From an uncultured Algimonas sp. (GTDB taxonomy: Bacteria; Pseudomonadota; Alphaproteobacteria; Caulobacterales; Maricaulaceae), in the NCBI RefSeq assembly GCF_947498175.1, contig NZ_CANMJB010000004.1, positions 337,059-401,058 on the forward strand: a DNA stretch of 64,000 bases, written 5' to 3'. Positions 1 to 9,098 of the stretch are shown here, piece after piece (within the stretch, counting starts at the first letter, position 1; each line of letters opens with the position of its first letter). The notes under the pieces were generated by a model. That model searched no databases. It was not told where the DNA came from and saw only the letters and a program-made list of their open reading frames with translations. A program made the position numbers and the translations under genes.

Positions 1-1
1 T

Positions 2-79
2 GCATTGCTCCTTGCTAGTGACGCAGGTGCTTATATCAATGGCGCTGTTCTTGATGTTGACGGGGGGCTGAAGTTATAA
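2..79 (+). CDS. Short-chain dehydrogenase/reductase, C-terminal end only
   Basis: The window opens inside a gene. The last 25 codons read in frame to a TAA at 77-79 and contain LLASDAGAYINGAVLDVDGG, the C-terminal signature of classical SDR oxidoreductases (S-[DE]-x-A-x(2)-[IV]-[TN]-G-x(3)-DVDGG). This part of an SDR closes the Rossmann fold; the substrate cannot be inferred from it. The catalytic Tyr-x3-Lys lies outside the window. It converges on the dnaE2 end at 314, with about 230 bp between them in which I see no gene. Confidence 0.8.
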   Translation, partial: ALLLASDAGAYINGAVLDVDGGLKL

Positions 80-313
80 AGCGCGCACTCCAATCAGGAA
101 GCCTTGAGGGGAAATAGAAAGTCTTTGTGCCTTAGAAGTTTGCTACAGCCGTGCCGGCTGCGGCAGCTTCCACCCTAAAGCCTTGCCTTTCATCCTGACG
201 GCGTCGGCGGAGTGCGAGTTATGGACGTCGGGAGGCGAGCGCGGCTTGTCCTTACATAAGTATTTTAATATGTATAATCCTATACGAGAGAAGGCAGGTC
301 TCATAGCTAGCCG

Positions 314-3300
314 TCATCGAAAATCCCGACTCGGAAATAGCTTCGCCGCTTGGCTGCGCGGATGGCGACTGGCCCCATGCGCATAGTAGGCCGTCACGTC
401 CTTGCGGTCCTTTGACCGGTCCGTCTTCGGGTCCGCGCCCAGCGGATCGGGCTTGCCTTTGGGAGATTGTGGCTTCGGCACGTGCGAGGCGGCTTTGTCG
501 CGCGCGATCGAGGTTGATGTCTGGACCGGTGACCGGACATGATCGGCATTGTCATGCGCTGGGTAGATAGGTTCGGCTTCAGCGCCGCCTGCCATACCGT
601 CCAGCAAGTACGATAGATCCTCGATCCGTTCGGCGATCACATTGGTGACGATGCCTTCGCGCTGGAACGTGCCCGACACGCGCAGCAGTCGCCCCGCCAT
701 GACTTCTGCCCGGAACTTCGGGAAGACTCCATTGCCCCAGACGATGATGTTCGACGTGCCCGCTTCGTCCTCCAGAGTGAGGAAGACGACGCCGGACGCC
801 GTGCCAGGACGTTGACGGCAGACGACTAGACCGCAGACTGTGATGGGACGCCCGTCCGGGTAGTCGCGGAGATGTTGGGTTTGAATACGGTTGCCGAGCT
901 GCTTGTCGAGCAGTTCGATCGGATGAGTGCGCAGGGTCAGGCGCTTGGAGACATAGTCGGCATAGACCTGCTGCGTTTCGGTCAGGATCGCAAGCGCGAC
1001 CTCGCCCCTCGGCAGACCTTCCCCGACCTCCGAGAAGAGCGGCAACGGGCCGCCGCGCGGCAGAGCTTTGACCTGCCAGAGCGCCTCGCGGCGGTTGAGG
1101 CCGTAGCCCGCAAACGCATCGGCCTGCGCCAGCTTGTTGAGGGCACGGTAAGACAGGCCCGCCCGACGCCAGACGGCATCGACCGAGCGGTAGCCGTTAC
1201 CCCGGCAGGCCGTCAGCCACTTGGCTTCTTCTTCCGGCAGGCCTTTGATCTGGCGCAGCCCGAGCCTAACGGCGAGCTTGCCATTCCCGTCCGGCTCCAG
1301 GGTGCAGTCCCAGAAGCTGGCCTCCACGCAGGGCGGACGGACCTCTACATCGTGTCGCTGCATGTCCTGCACGATCTGGGCCGGCGCATAGAATCCCATC
1401 GGCTGGCTGTTGAGCAAGGCGCAGCCGAACACGTCCGGATGGTGGCACTTCAGATAGCAGGACACATAGACGATCAGCGCGAAGCTGGCGGCATGAGACT
1501 GCGGGAAGCCATAGCCAGAGAAGCCTTCCAGTTGGCGGAACACCCGTTCCGCGAAGTCACGCTCATAGCCGTTGTCGAGACAGCCCTGGATAAAGCGATC
1601 CTTGTGGATCTGGATGCGTCCCGGCCCCGATGAGGATGCGAGCGAGCGGCGCAGATGGTCAGCTTCGCTCGCCGAGAAGCCGGCCGCAATGGACGCGATC
1701 TCCATTGCTTGTTCCTGAAAGAGCGGAATGCCGAGCGTCTTCTCCAGCGCCGGTCGCAAAGCTTCGCTTGCATACTTCACCGGTTCTTCACCGCGTCGGC
1801 GCTTGAGGTAGGGATGGACCATGTCGCCCTGGATCGGGCCGGGCCGGATGATGGCGACTTCGATAATGAGGTCGTAGAAAGTGCGCGGTCGCATCCTGGG
1901 CAGGAACTGCATCTGCGCGCGGCTTTCGATCTGAAAGACTCCCAGCGTATCGGCCACGCAGATCATGTCGTAGGTGGCCGGATCCTCCTGCGGCACGTTC
2001 GACATATCGAGATCGATACCCTTCCAGCGTCGCAGCAGTTCGAACCCCTTGCGGACGCAGGTCAGCATGCCGAGCGAGAGGACATCGATCTTCATCATGC
2101 CCATCACGTCGATATCGTTCTTGTCCCATTCGATGATGGTTCGGTCTTCCATCGCCGCATTCTCGATCGGGCAGAGTTCGTCCAAGCGGCCATTGGTGAT
2201 GACCAGCCCGCCCGAGTGTTGGGACAGGTGCCGCGGAAAGCCGATCAGCTGGTTCGCGAGTTGGAGCGTCAGGGCGATGCGGCGGGCATTCGGGTCGAGT
2301 CCGGCATAGGCCGCGCGCTCCGGTGTCAGACCGCCGTCGCGCCACCCCCAGATCTTGGACGAGAAGGCGCGAATGCTGTCTTCCGACAAGCCCAGCGCTT
2401 TGCCAACTTCGCCCAAAGCCGAGCGAGACCGGTAGTGACGCACGGTCGAGCAGATCGCGGCGCGGTGACGGCCGAACTTACCGAACACATACTGATAGAC
2501 CTCCTCGCGCCGTTCATGCTCGAAGTCGACGTCGATGTCCGGCGGTTCGCCGCGCACATCTGAGATGAACCGCTCGAAAACCATGTTGATGAGGTCGGGG
2601 CTGGCATGGGTGATGCCGAGGGCGAAGCAGACCACGGAGTTGGCGGCCGAACCGCGACCTTGGCAGAGGATGCCGTCCCCGCTGGCATAGCCGACAATGT
2701 CCTGGACGGTCAGGAAGTAGGGCGCGTAGCCAAGCTTGGCGACGAGCGCGAGTTCCTTCTCGACCACGGCCCGCACCTTGAGCGGCACCCCGCCCGGATA
2801 GCGCCCACGCAATCCTTCTTCGGTCAGTTGGCGGAGCCGTGTGTCCGGATCGATGCCATTCAGCACTTCGTCCGGATATTGGTATTCCAGCTCGTCCAGC
2901 CGAAAAGTGCAGCGTTCCGCGATACGCAGTGTGTTGAGCAGGGCTCCGGGATAGTCCGCGAAGAGTTGCCGCATCTCCAGTTCGGAGCGGAGGCGGCGCT
3001 CGCCGTTCAGAAGCGCGTGTTGGCCGAGTTGGTCGACGGTCCGCTTTAAGCGGATCGCGGTGAGCGTATCGGCCAGGAGGCGGCGATTGCCTCGGTGCAT
3101 CAGCACATTGCCTAGCGCAACGAGCGGCACGGACTTGATCGCCGCCAACTCGGCGACAATGCGGAAGCGGTCCTCGTCCCAGCCGTCAAAATAGGGCGAG
3201 ACACCCAGATAGAAATCGGCCCCGAAGGCTCCGATCAGATGATCGACCCAGTTCTGCGACCGCACAGGGTCTTTCAGAATGACAACGGTCTCCGAGAGTC

Positions 3301-3640
3301 CGCTTAGGACATCGGCCATCTCGAGCTGGCAACCGCCTTTCTCCGCACGCCGCTTCCCGACGGTCAGCAGGCGCGCCAGCTTGGCATAGCCAGCGCGTGT
3401 CCTGGGATAGGCGAGCACTTCCGTCCCGCAACTTGTCACGATGCGCGAGCCGACGCGGAAGTCGAGACCGACATCCCTAGCGGCTGAGTAGGCCCGGACT
3501 ATGCCCGAGAGCGAGTTGCGGTCGGCAACTCCGATCGCGCGCAGGCCGATCTCGTGTGCGCGCTCGACCAGCTCCGCCGGGTGGCTCGCGCCTGTCAGGA
3601 AGGTGAAGTTGGTCGTGATATCGAGTTCCACATAACTCAT
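314..3640 (-). CDS. dnaE2: Error-prone DNA polymerase III alpha subunit DnaE2 (ImuC)
   Basis: This is the 1108-residue translesion polymerase of the ImuA-ImuB-DnaE2 mutasome, which copies damaged DNA during the SOS response. An N-terminal PHP domain spans roughly residues 1-200. The palm carries PDIDVDF near residues 367-373, the paired catalytic aspartates of C-family polymerases. A tail with an OB-fold-like section follows near residues 950-1030, and the length is typical of DnaE2 (replicative DnaE is longer). The last ~60 residues are polar, Lys/Asp-rich and probably disordered. It lies 29 bp downstream of imuB on the same strand, so it should share the SOS-controlled transcript that starts before imuA. 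Confidence 0.95.
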   Translation of the reverse strand: MSYVELDITTNFTFLTGASHPAELVERAHEIGLRAIGVADRNSLSGIVRAYSAARDVGLDFRVGSRIVTSCGTEVLAYPRTRAGYAKLARLLTVGKRRAEKGGCQLEMADVLSGLSETVVILKDPVRSQNWVDHLIGAFGADFYLGVSPYFDGWDEDRFRIVAELAAIKSVPLVALGNVLMHRGNRRLLADTLTAIRLKRTVDQLGQHALLNGERRLRSELEMRQLFADYPGALLNTLRIAERCTFRLDELEYQYPDEVLNGIDPDTRLRQLTEEGLRGRYPGGVPLKVRAVVEKELALVAKLGYAPYFLTVQDIVGYASGDGILCQGRGSAANSVVCFALGITHASPDLINMVFERFISDVRGEPPDIDVDFEHERREEVYQYVFGKFGRHRAAICSTVRHYRSRSALGEVGKALGLSEDSIRAFSSKIWGWRDGGLTPERAAYAGLDPNARRIALTLQLANQLIGFPRHLSQHSGGLVITNGRLDELCPIENAAMEDRTIIEWDKNDIDVMGMMKIDVLSLGMLTCVRKGFELLRRWKGIDLDMSNVPQEDPATYDMICVADTLGVFQIESRAQMQFLPRMRPRTFYDLIIEVAIIRPGPIQGDMVHPYLKRRRGEEPVKYASEALRPALEKTLGIPLFQEQAMEIASIAAGFSASEADHLRRSLASSSGPGRIQIHKDRFIQGCLDNGYERDFAERVFRQLEGFSGYGFPQSHAASFALIVYVSCYLKCHHPDVFGCALLNSQPMGFYAPAQIVQDMQRHDVEVRPPCVEASFWDCTLEPDGNGKLAVRLGLRQIKGLPEEEAKWLTACRGNGYRSVDAVWRRAGLSYRALNKLAQADAFAGYGLNRREALWQVKALPRGGPLPLFSEVGEGLPRGEVALAILTETQQVYADYVSKRLTLRTHPIELLDKQLGNRIQTQHLRDYPDGRPITVCGLVVCRQRPGTASGVVFLTLEDEAGTSNIIVWGNGVFPKFRAEVMAGRLLRVSGTFQREGIVTNVIAERIEDLSYLLDGMAGGAEAEPIYPAHDNADHVRSPVQTSTSIARDKAASHVPKPQSPKGKPDPLGADPKTDRSKDRKDVTAYYAHGASRHPRSQAAKLFPSRDFR

Positions 3641-3669
3641 CTCCGGCGGTCCATCAGGCGCGAAGCCCT

Positions 3670-5217
3670 CTACGCACGAAGAAGAGAGAGGCGCGGCTCG
3701 CGCAGGAACTCGCCGCAGATATAGCAGCCATCATCCGGGTGCTTTGGGAAGACCATCAACCAGAAAAGACGGCCGCACTCGGTCCGAGCCCGCCAATAGT
3801 CGCGCACCCGGGCTTCGAACTTGGTGTTCGGATCGTCCCAATTGACCGGGCTGATCCGTTCCGGACCCTTGACCGTCACGACGCGGTAGCTGTCCCGTCG
3901 CCAGGTGAAGGCGTAGGGGGCGCGACCGGGACTGTCGACGCGGACGCGCTCGGGCGCAAACGCGATTTCGGGGCGGGGATAGGTTATCAGGTCCGTGGGC
4001 GGTGTCCAGTCGAGCGCATCGACGGCTGGGGCGAACATCATCTCGCGCTCTGGCGTATGGCCCGGTCCGGGGCGCGGCGTGTGCAGCCGGTCGAAGCCGA
4101 TCCGGTTGCCGAGCGTGGTCAGTGTCTGGTCGACGGCCTCCTGCTGCGCCTGGGCGGCATTGCCCGCCTCGATCTGGTGTGGGTTGAAGAGGCCGGTGTC
4201 GAGCGCGAGCAGCCGCATCCAGTCCGCGCCGAACTCGATCTTGAGCTGATCCAGTGGCCGTGCGAACTGGCGCAGGATCGGCGTAACCGTCCGGGTCGGA
4301 CTGGCAAAGCCGACGGACAGATGATGGTCGCCCGTATCGACGCAGCGGACCGTCAGTCGGAAGCCCCGGGCCGTGTAACCCTTGTCGCAAAGCTTCTGGC
4401 AAACGCGCTCGGCCAACCGTTCCAGAATGCCGGTCACGTCTTCAAGGCGGCCGATGGGCTCAGGCAGTGTCATGTTGGCGGCGAAGGTCGGGACGACAGC
4501 GCTAGGAACGACCGCGTCGTGGGTATGGCCGCGCAACTCATCCAGCGCGCTCGTCAGATGGACGGAAAAGCGCCGGGCCAGCTCGGCGGACTTGAACCGC
4601 CGCAGTTCGCCGATCGTGGTGACGCCAAGTCGGCGCAGGTCGGTTTCGATAGATGTCTTCAGATCCAAGGCGGCAACGGGCAAGCCATCAACCTGGGCAT
4701 GCTCACGGTCGGGATCCGTTATGGTGATCGTTGACGTACCATGCCGCGCGAACCCCCGCGCCGCCCGGAGCGTGCTCGCAATGCCGATCCGGGTCACGAC
4801 CGTCAGGTCTTCCGTCTCCCTCAGGATGAGTTCGGCCATCTGCTGCTCGCCTTCGAACAGATGCGCGCAGCCGGTAACGTCGAGGAGAAGTCCGTTAGGT
4901 GGATCGAGCGCAATGCGCGGCGAGTAGCGGTCCGCCCAGATGTGGAGCGCGCCCAAGAGCCGGGCCTCGCGAATATTGTCCTGCGGTTCTGTCAGCAGGT
5001 CGGGACAGCCTGCGTAGGCGTCCGCGACCGTGTCTCCCGGTTGGACTCGGGCCTTGCGTGCGTGATCATTGGCGCAGACAACCCGCTCCACATTACCGGT
5101 CTTGCGCGTCACGGCGAACGGTCCCCAGAGACACGGATCTTCGCGCCGCCGCCATCGATCAAGCGGCAGCTCCGGAAACCAGAGAGCGAGGGTGCGTCGT
5201 GAAACGGATGGGCGCAT
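3670..5217 (-). CDS. imuB: ImuB, inactive Y-family polymerase-like mutasome hub
   Basis: This 515-residue DinB/UmuC-like protein starts LALWFPELPLDRW, typical of ImuB. In characterised systems ImuB lacks the catalytic acidic residues and bridges DnaE2 and ImuA to the beta clamp. The finger/palm-like part and a helix-hairpin-helix region (DLRRLGVTTIGELRRF, about residues 190-206) are recognisable. The start at 5217 lies inside the 3' end of imuA (59-bp overlap), which suggests translational coupling. Order and strand match the usual imuA-imuB-dnaE2 cassette found on alphaproteobacterial chromosomes and large plasmids. Confidence 0.93.
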   Translation of the reverse strand: MRPSVSRRTLALWFPELPLDRWRRREDPCLWGPFAVTRKTGNVERVVCANDHARKARVQPGDTVADAYAGCPDLLTEPQDNIREARLLGALHIWADRYSPRIALDPPNGLLLDVTGCAHLFEGEQQMAELILRETEDLTVVTRIGIASTLRAARGFARHGTSTITITDPDREHAQVDGLPVAALDLKTSIETDLRRLGVTTIGELRRFKSAELARRFSVHLTSALDELRGHTHDAVVPSAVVPTFAANMTLPEPIGRLEDVTGILERLAERVCQKLCDKGYTARGFRLTVRCVDTGDHHLSVGFASPTRTVTPILRQFARPLDQLKIEFGADWMRLLALDTGLFNPHQIEAGNAAQAQQEAVDQTLTTLGNRIGFDRLHTPRPGPGHTPEREMMFAPAVDALDWTPPTDLITYPRPEIAFAPERVRVDSPGRAPYAFTWRRDSYRVVTVKGPERISPVNWDDPNTKFEARVRDYWRARTECGRLFWLMVFPKHPDDGCYICGEFLREPRLSLLRA

Positions 5218-5851
5218 GAATAGGTGGGTTTTCCAAGGAAGGGCAGAGATCGGGCGGATGGATGAGATGTTCGGGCGGGTCGCCCCGCACGAACCAGGCG
5301 CGCGGGCGGCCGCGCTTGTTGCGGGTCAGGCTCCACACCCAGTCGGACTCGGCACCCTCTTCGCTCTCGCAATGCCATCGGGTCTGGCAGGCCGAAGACT
5401 GAGCGTGGCGTCGGATGAGGACGAGGCCGATCCCGCCGCCGACTTGTGCGGCGATCTGCAGGCGTCGGCTCTCGGACAGGTCCGGTCCCTTGTCGATGTC
5501 GATGATGACCGCACCCGCGCCGCGGCAGCGCAAGGCTTGCTCGGCCGCCCAGAGGGTCTCGTCGCGATTGGCGGTCTCGACCAGGATGAGGTGCGCCGGG
5601 TCAAAATAGGGGCGAAGGCTCCGGGCGCGGAGGCATCGAGACCGGCCCCCGATAGCGATCCAGAAAACCCGTCCTGTCGCTTTTGCAACAACGGCGAGGG
5701 CCAAGGACGTGCGAAGAGACCCCGTCACTTCGTGAACGCGGGCAGCGGCGATCGGCGCGGCGGAATCCAGCCGGATGCTGTCTTCATTGGCCGGGAAGTC
5801 CTGTCCGGAAACGAGCCCGACACGCGATCTTATGTCCTGCAGGGTTGACAT
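5159..5851 (-). CDS. imuA: ImuA, RecA/SulA-like mutasome protein
   Basis: This is the first gene of the mutagenesis cassette, 230 residues from the chosen start. It shows the RecA-core-like pattern of ImuA: TGSLRTSLALAVVAKATGRVFWI, then DPAHLILVETANRDETLWAAEQAL, then VIIDIDKGPDLSESRRLQIAA. ImuA works with ImuB and DnaE2 in damage-induced mutagenesis. In-frame ATGs also exist at 5872 and 5893, but they would place the SOS box inside the coding region. The ATG at 5851 lies just 3' of the box, so I prefer it, although that leaves almost no leader. The 3' end overlaps imuB. Confidence 0.85.
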   Translation of the reverse strand: MSTLQDIRSRVGLVSGQDFPANEDSIRLDSAAPIAAARVHEVTGSLRTSLALAVVAKATGRVFWIAIGGRSRCLRARSLRPYFDPAHLILVETANRDETLWAAEQALRCRGAGAVIIDIDKGPDLSESRRLQIAAQVGGGIGLVLIRRHAQSSACQTRWHCESEEGAESDWVWSLTRNKRGRPRAWFVRGDPPEHLIHPPDLCPSLENPPIHAPIRFTTHPRSLVSGAAA

Positions 5852-5853
5852 AA

Positions 5854-5868
5854 GTTCGTGCTTTGTTC
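5854..5868 (-). promoter_or_regulatory. LexA (SOS) box of imuA-imuB-dnaE2
   Basis: On the plus strand the site reads GTTC-GTGCTTT-GTTC, an exact match to the alphaproteobacterial LexA site GTTC-N7-GTTC. It sits immediately upstream of the preferred imuA start. LexA would repress the cassette until DNA damage. Confidence 0.88.
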
Positions 5869-6044
5869 TCATTAAGATGAGCTCGTCAAGCAAAACAGGA
5901 ATTTTATCCTAACTAGGCTGTGGGTATGTTCAGCTCCCGCAACATCTCAGGTCTGTCCGTATTTCATGTGAGAGATAGACAGCGAGGTTGACCTTACGCT
6001 CGCATATAGACAAAATTGACTGAGCTGGGACGAATGGAGGTCGC

Positions 6045-6629
6045 ATGATGCGAACCAAATCTCTCGGTATTGTGTCCGCTTCGCTTTTATCCTTGCTGGC
6101 CCTGTCTTGCAGCGATGGGCCCGAAGACGAAGTCTCGGACGATGTGTTTCTCCAAGCGCTTCGTGACAGCTACGTAGATCGGAAAGCCTGTTCGCAGATT
6201 GGCACACGTCCGCGGGACGGTGTGATCGCCCAAGTCCCTTCCATCCGTTCAAATCCACAACTGGACGCTTTGGTGGATGCGGGCTTGCTGACGCGCCGCC
6301 AGGACGGCATCGGCTTGAATTACAGCCTGACCGATGCGATTCGGCCCTATCTGAAAAACGGGCAAAGTCTGGAGGGGGCTCCGAGTCTTTGCTTTGCAGA
6401 TATCGAAGTGACTGGAATCGACAGTTTCACGGAGCCGACAGAGACCTTTGGATCGACCGTGTCGAACGTTCGCTTCACAACAGCACTCACAAACATCGAG
6501 CCTTGGGCCGCAAATGTTTTTGCGGGGACGGATTATCTTCCGTGGATCCAGGGTGAGCCGCGCGAGGGTGCGACAGACCTGATCCTTACGTCCAGCGGTT
6601 GGATCCCTCAGAGCGAGCTGCAAAAGTAG
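6045..6629 (+). CDS. Putative lipoprotein, unknown function
   Basis: This is a 194-residue protein with a signal-type N-terminus (MMRTKSLGIVSASLLSLLALSC) ending in a lipobox-like ALSC at Cys22, followed by an acidic linker. GGAGG lies 6-10 bp before the ATG at 6045. The mature part has no domain I recognise. It has scattered cysteines and a region LDALVDAGLLTRRQDGIGLNYSLTDAIRPYL that looks like a small winged-helix-like fold. It would be anchored to a membrane in the envelope. It is divergent from imuA across about 190 bp. No partner gene is evident. Confidence 0.7.
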   Translation: MMRTKSLGIVSASLLSLLALSCSDGPEDEVSDDVFLQALRDSYVDRKACSQIGTRPRDGVIAQVPSIRSNPQLDALVDAGLLTRRQDGIGLNYSLTDAIRPYLKNGQSLEGAPSLCFADIEVTGIDSFTEPTETFGSTVSNVRFTTALTNIEPWAANVFAGTDYLPWIQGEPREGATDLILTSSGWIPQSELQK

Positions 6630-7059
6630 CTTAAAAGTTTGGGCGCCTCGCGCGTGCCGCGCGACCGGGCTCGCGTGAACGGAGCCTGCGCTTTGCTTGT
6701 CTCCGCCCTCCGGGCTTTCATCCCATGGCGCGCCGGGCATCGGCCCGGCACAGCGGGCCGCTCATGCGGCACAGACCTAGACCACAATCGTCACGACATT
6801 GACAGCCATGCAGACGGCGCTGACGCGCCGGCTCTTTTGGGTGGGTTTCCCTCGGCAGACGGGGGTGGGCGACCGGCAGGGATGGCACGGGGCGGTCGGC
6901 GCGCAAGGGCGTCGGGACTGAACATCGTTTCATATGTCTGTGCCTGCCTACCTGTACCCTTGCGCCCCGCCCTGATGCCCCGCGCCTGACCTGCCTCTTC
7001 GCCGCCCACCCCCGCCTGCCGGGGGAAACTGCGCAGGGCGGGACAGAGAAGGATGCGAC
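6630..7059 (+). other. GC-rich non-coding stretch upstream of ardA
   Basis: I see no convincing gene in these 430 bp. They contain strong dyads, for example GCCGGGC-ATCG-GCCCGGC at 6732-6749, which can also pair with CGGGCC a little downstream. A structured leader before an ardA operon is compatible with a single-strand promoter used on the incoming conjugating strand (as for Frpo in F), but that is inference only. Confidence 0.4.
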
Positions 7060-7734
7060 ATGGCCCCACGACCCCACACCGACCCGCTTTCCGAGACCCC
7101 GGAGTTGCCGCCTTGCGGCGGCGGCGCTGGCGCGCCCCCTATGCCTCTCCCCTCTGGCGCGGGCGCGCCAGCCACGGGCGGGCCATCAATGGGAGGGTCT
7201 GCGCGCGAACCCGCGCACCCCGGCGGTGAGCGCCCGGCCATCTATGTAGCGTGTCTGGCCAGCTACAATGGCGGCACTCTGCACGGTCGCTGGATTTGGG
7301 CGGAGGACGCCGACGAGATGCGCGCGGACACCTGCGCCATGCTCGCGGCCAGCCCGGAGCCGGGGGCGGAAGAATGGGCCATTCACGACCATGCTGGGTT
7401 CGAGGGCGCGCGGATCGAGGAATATCAGAGCTTCGAGAGCGTGGCGGAGATCGCGGCCTTCATCGAGGAACGCGGCGCGTTGGGCGCGAAGGTATTGGAA
7501 CATTACGGCCAGGACTTGAACGACGCGCGCAAGGCGTTGGAGGACTATCGCGGCGAATATGAGAGCCTCGCGGACTATGCCGAGGAATTGACCGCCGAGT
7601 GCGGCCCAGCCGTCCCGGAGAGCTTGCGCCACTACATCGACTATGCGGCGATGGGCCGGGACATGGAAATCAACGGCGATGTGTTCACCGTCGAGACGGG
7701 CCATGCCGAAGTCCACGTTTTCGGAGGGCGCTAG
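7060..7734 (+). CDS. ardA: Antirestriction protein ArdA
   Basis: This is a DNA-mimic protein that inhibits type I restriction enzymes and protects incoming conjugative DNA. The ArdA hallmark IYVACLASYNGGTLHGRWI lies at residues 61-79. It is followed by the very acidic body expected of a B-DNA mimic (EEWAIHDHAGFEG, EYESLADYAEEL). The ORF carries an unusual 60-residue Gly/Pro/Ala-rich N-terminal extension; an internal ATG at 7189 would remove most of it. It heads a tight operon, with the next ATG 1 bp after the stop. Confidence 0.9.
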   Translation: MAPRPHTDPLSETPELPPCGGGAGAPPMPLPSGAGAPATGGPSMGGSAREPAHPGGERPAIYVACLASYNGGTLHGRWIWAEDADEMRADTCAMLAASPEPGAEEWAIHDHAGFEGARIEEYQSFESVAEIAAFIEERGALGAKVLEHYGQDLNDARKALEDYRGEYESLADYAEELTAECGPAVPESLRHYIDYAAMGRDMEINGDVFTVETGHAEVHVFGGR

Positions 7735-7735
7735 G

Positions 7736-7996
7736 ATGTCACTCCCAAAAAGCGAATGCACAGACTCGCGCGTCTGGAAAGAAGCCAACTGCCCGAACGG
7801 ATATGAAGCGAAGCATATCTCGGAAGTCCGGGTTGGCGACATCGTCCTGCACCCGGACGGGAATGAGCGCACGGTCTGCGCTGAAAACTTCACGCGCGAC
7901 CCGTTCATGGGCCTGTCCCTGTTCGGAAGTAGCCACAAGTCGGGTTTGGAACCCGTTTTCGTGAAGCTCTTGCCCTCCCCGAGGGCCACGACATGA
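7736..7996 (+). CDS. Small conserved-type hypothetical protein in the ardA operon
   Basis: This is an 86-residue protein starting one base after the ardA stop and ending in an ATGA overlap with the next gene, so it is clearly translated in the operon. The segment HISEVRVGDIVLHPDGNERTVCAENFTRDPFMGLSLFG resembles a small beta-barrel. I do not recognise a family. Position suggests a role in establishment after transfer, but nothing in the sequence proves it. Confidence 0.7.
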   Translation: MSLPKSECTDSRVWKEANCPNGYEAKHISEVRVGDIVLHPDGNERTVCAENFTRDPFMGLSLFGSSHKSGLEPVFVKLLPSPRATT

Positions 7997-8361
7997 CCTT
8001 CCGCGAGAGCTTCGACGCCTACGTCTGCGAAGGCGACGTCATCACCACCGAGGTGGACGGCTTCACCGTGACGGCGCGCATCGTGCGTGACGTCACCCCC
8101 GACGCCCCTGACAAGCGCCAAGATGGATTTTGGCCGACACTGGACCCGCAGGACGCCGGATATATCGGTGCGGGCAAGACCGACGCCGACCTAGAGACCG
8201 CAAAGGCGAGAGCCAAAAGCGTCATGGACGCTTGGGAAGCGGACGATTGGTTCTATTGCGGCATTGTCCTGACGGTTAGCCGCGCGGGCATCATTCTGGA
8301 CGGCCACGCGGCGAGCCTGTGGGGTATCGAAGCTAATTACCCCGATAGCAACAACGCCTAA
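7993..8361 (+). CDS. Hypothetical protein in the ardA operon
   Basis: This is a 122-residue acidic protein with the start ATG at 7993 overlapping the previous stop (ATGA). The N-terminal half ([21 protein letters not shown]) looks beta-rich. The middle ([39 protein letters not shown]) resembles small proteins common near ardA/ardC on alphaproteobacterial plasmids. Function is unknown. The acidic composition would suit another DNA mimic, but that is speculation. About 107 bp of apparent spacer follow. Confidence 0.72.
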   Translation: MTFRESFDAYVCEGDVITTEVDGFTVTARIVRDVTPDAPDKRQDGFWPTLDPQDAGYIGAGKTDADLETAKARAKSVMDAWEADDWFYCGIVLTVSRAGIILDGHAASLWGIEANYPDSNNA

Positions 8362-8468
8362 CTGACCGAAGTTGCGAAAGAGCTTTTGCCCGAAGCAGTG
8401 GAGGCCGCGCGTTCCGCGCTGGCGATACTATGCGCCGGGTCTGGCTTTGTGGATGCGGTGGCGTTCGC

Positions 8469-9098
8469 ATGACCAGCGCGAACCAGAACACGAGCGGCGC
8501 GGCGGAGCCGACGCCGATGATGGCGCAATATCTCGCCATCAAGGACGAGGCCGGAGCGGATACGTTGCTGCTCTACCGCATGGGCGACTTCTACGAAGTT
8601 TTCTTTCGGGACGCCGGGCGGATGGCGATGGCACTGGACATCGCCTTGACCCGGCGCGGCAAGTATCGCGGCCAGCCGATCCCGATGGCGGGCGTCCCCG
8701 TCCATGCGTCGGAAACCTACATCGCGCGACTTGTCAAGGCGGGCTTTCGGGTTGCCATTGCCGAACAGACGGAAGACCCGATGGACGCCAAGCGGCGCGG
8801 ACCCCGCGCCGTGGTCCGGCGCGAGATCATCCGTATCGTGACGCCGAGCAATACGCCGGAGCCTGTTGCCACACCCCTACAGACGGAGACGACCGAGGAA
8901 GGCGAGCAGACGCTTGTTCACGGCGTCCGGCCCGTCACGCTGGGCGAGCGCCTGACCGCGAGAACCCGCCACCCTTCACGCCCGCGACGGAACCCCGCCG
9001 CGCGGCAACTCCCATGTGACCTTGGCCTCTTTGATGAGGTGGGCCGAGCGCAGACTGACCTGTTGGACCTCATCGACCAGATGGAGACCCAACCATGA
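8469..9098 (+). CDS. Free-standing MutS N-terminal (mismatch-recognition) domain protein
   Basis: This 209-residue protein aligns closely with domain I of Mut[55 protein letters not shown] and REIIRIVTP. The mismatch-probing Phe-x-Glu triplet is intact at F41-Y42-E43. Everything after domain I of a normal ~850-residue MutS (connector, core, clamp, ATPase) is absent. It is replaced by a Pro/Arg-rich linker and a short C-terminal tail with DLGLF at 184-188, which resembles a beta-clamp-binding motif. An upstream ATG at 8430 is possible. The stop overlaps the parB start (ATGA), so it belongs to the ardA-parB operon. It could recognise mismatches or interfere with host MutS; the role is unproven. 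Confidence 0.85.
   Translation: MTSANQNTSGAAEPTPMMAQYLAIKDEAGADTLLLYRMGDFYEVFFRDAGRMAMALDIALTRRGKYRGQPIPMAGVPVHASETYIARLVKAGFRVAIAEQTEDPMDAKRRGPRAVVRREIIRIVTPSNTPEPVATPLQTETTEEGEQTLVHGVRPVTLGERLTARTRHPSRPRRNPAARQLPCDLGLFDEVGRAQTDLLDLIDQMETQP

Noticed and set aside
1655..4734. Long plus-strand open frames opposite dnaE2 and imuB
   Set aside because: These are antisense shadows. They have no family resemblance, and the minus-strand genes are full length and motif-complete.
6639..6989. 116-codon plus-strand frame before ardA
   Set aside because: It is low-complexity Arg/Ala/Gly sequence with no ribosome binding site, and an equally long antisense frame exists.
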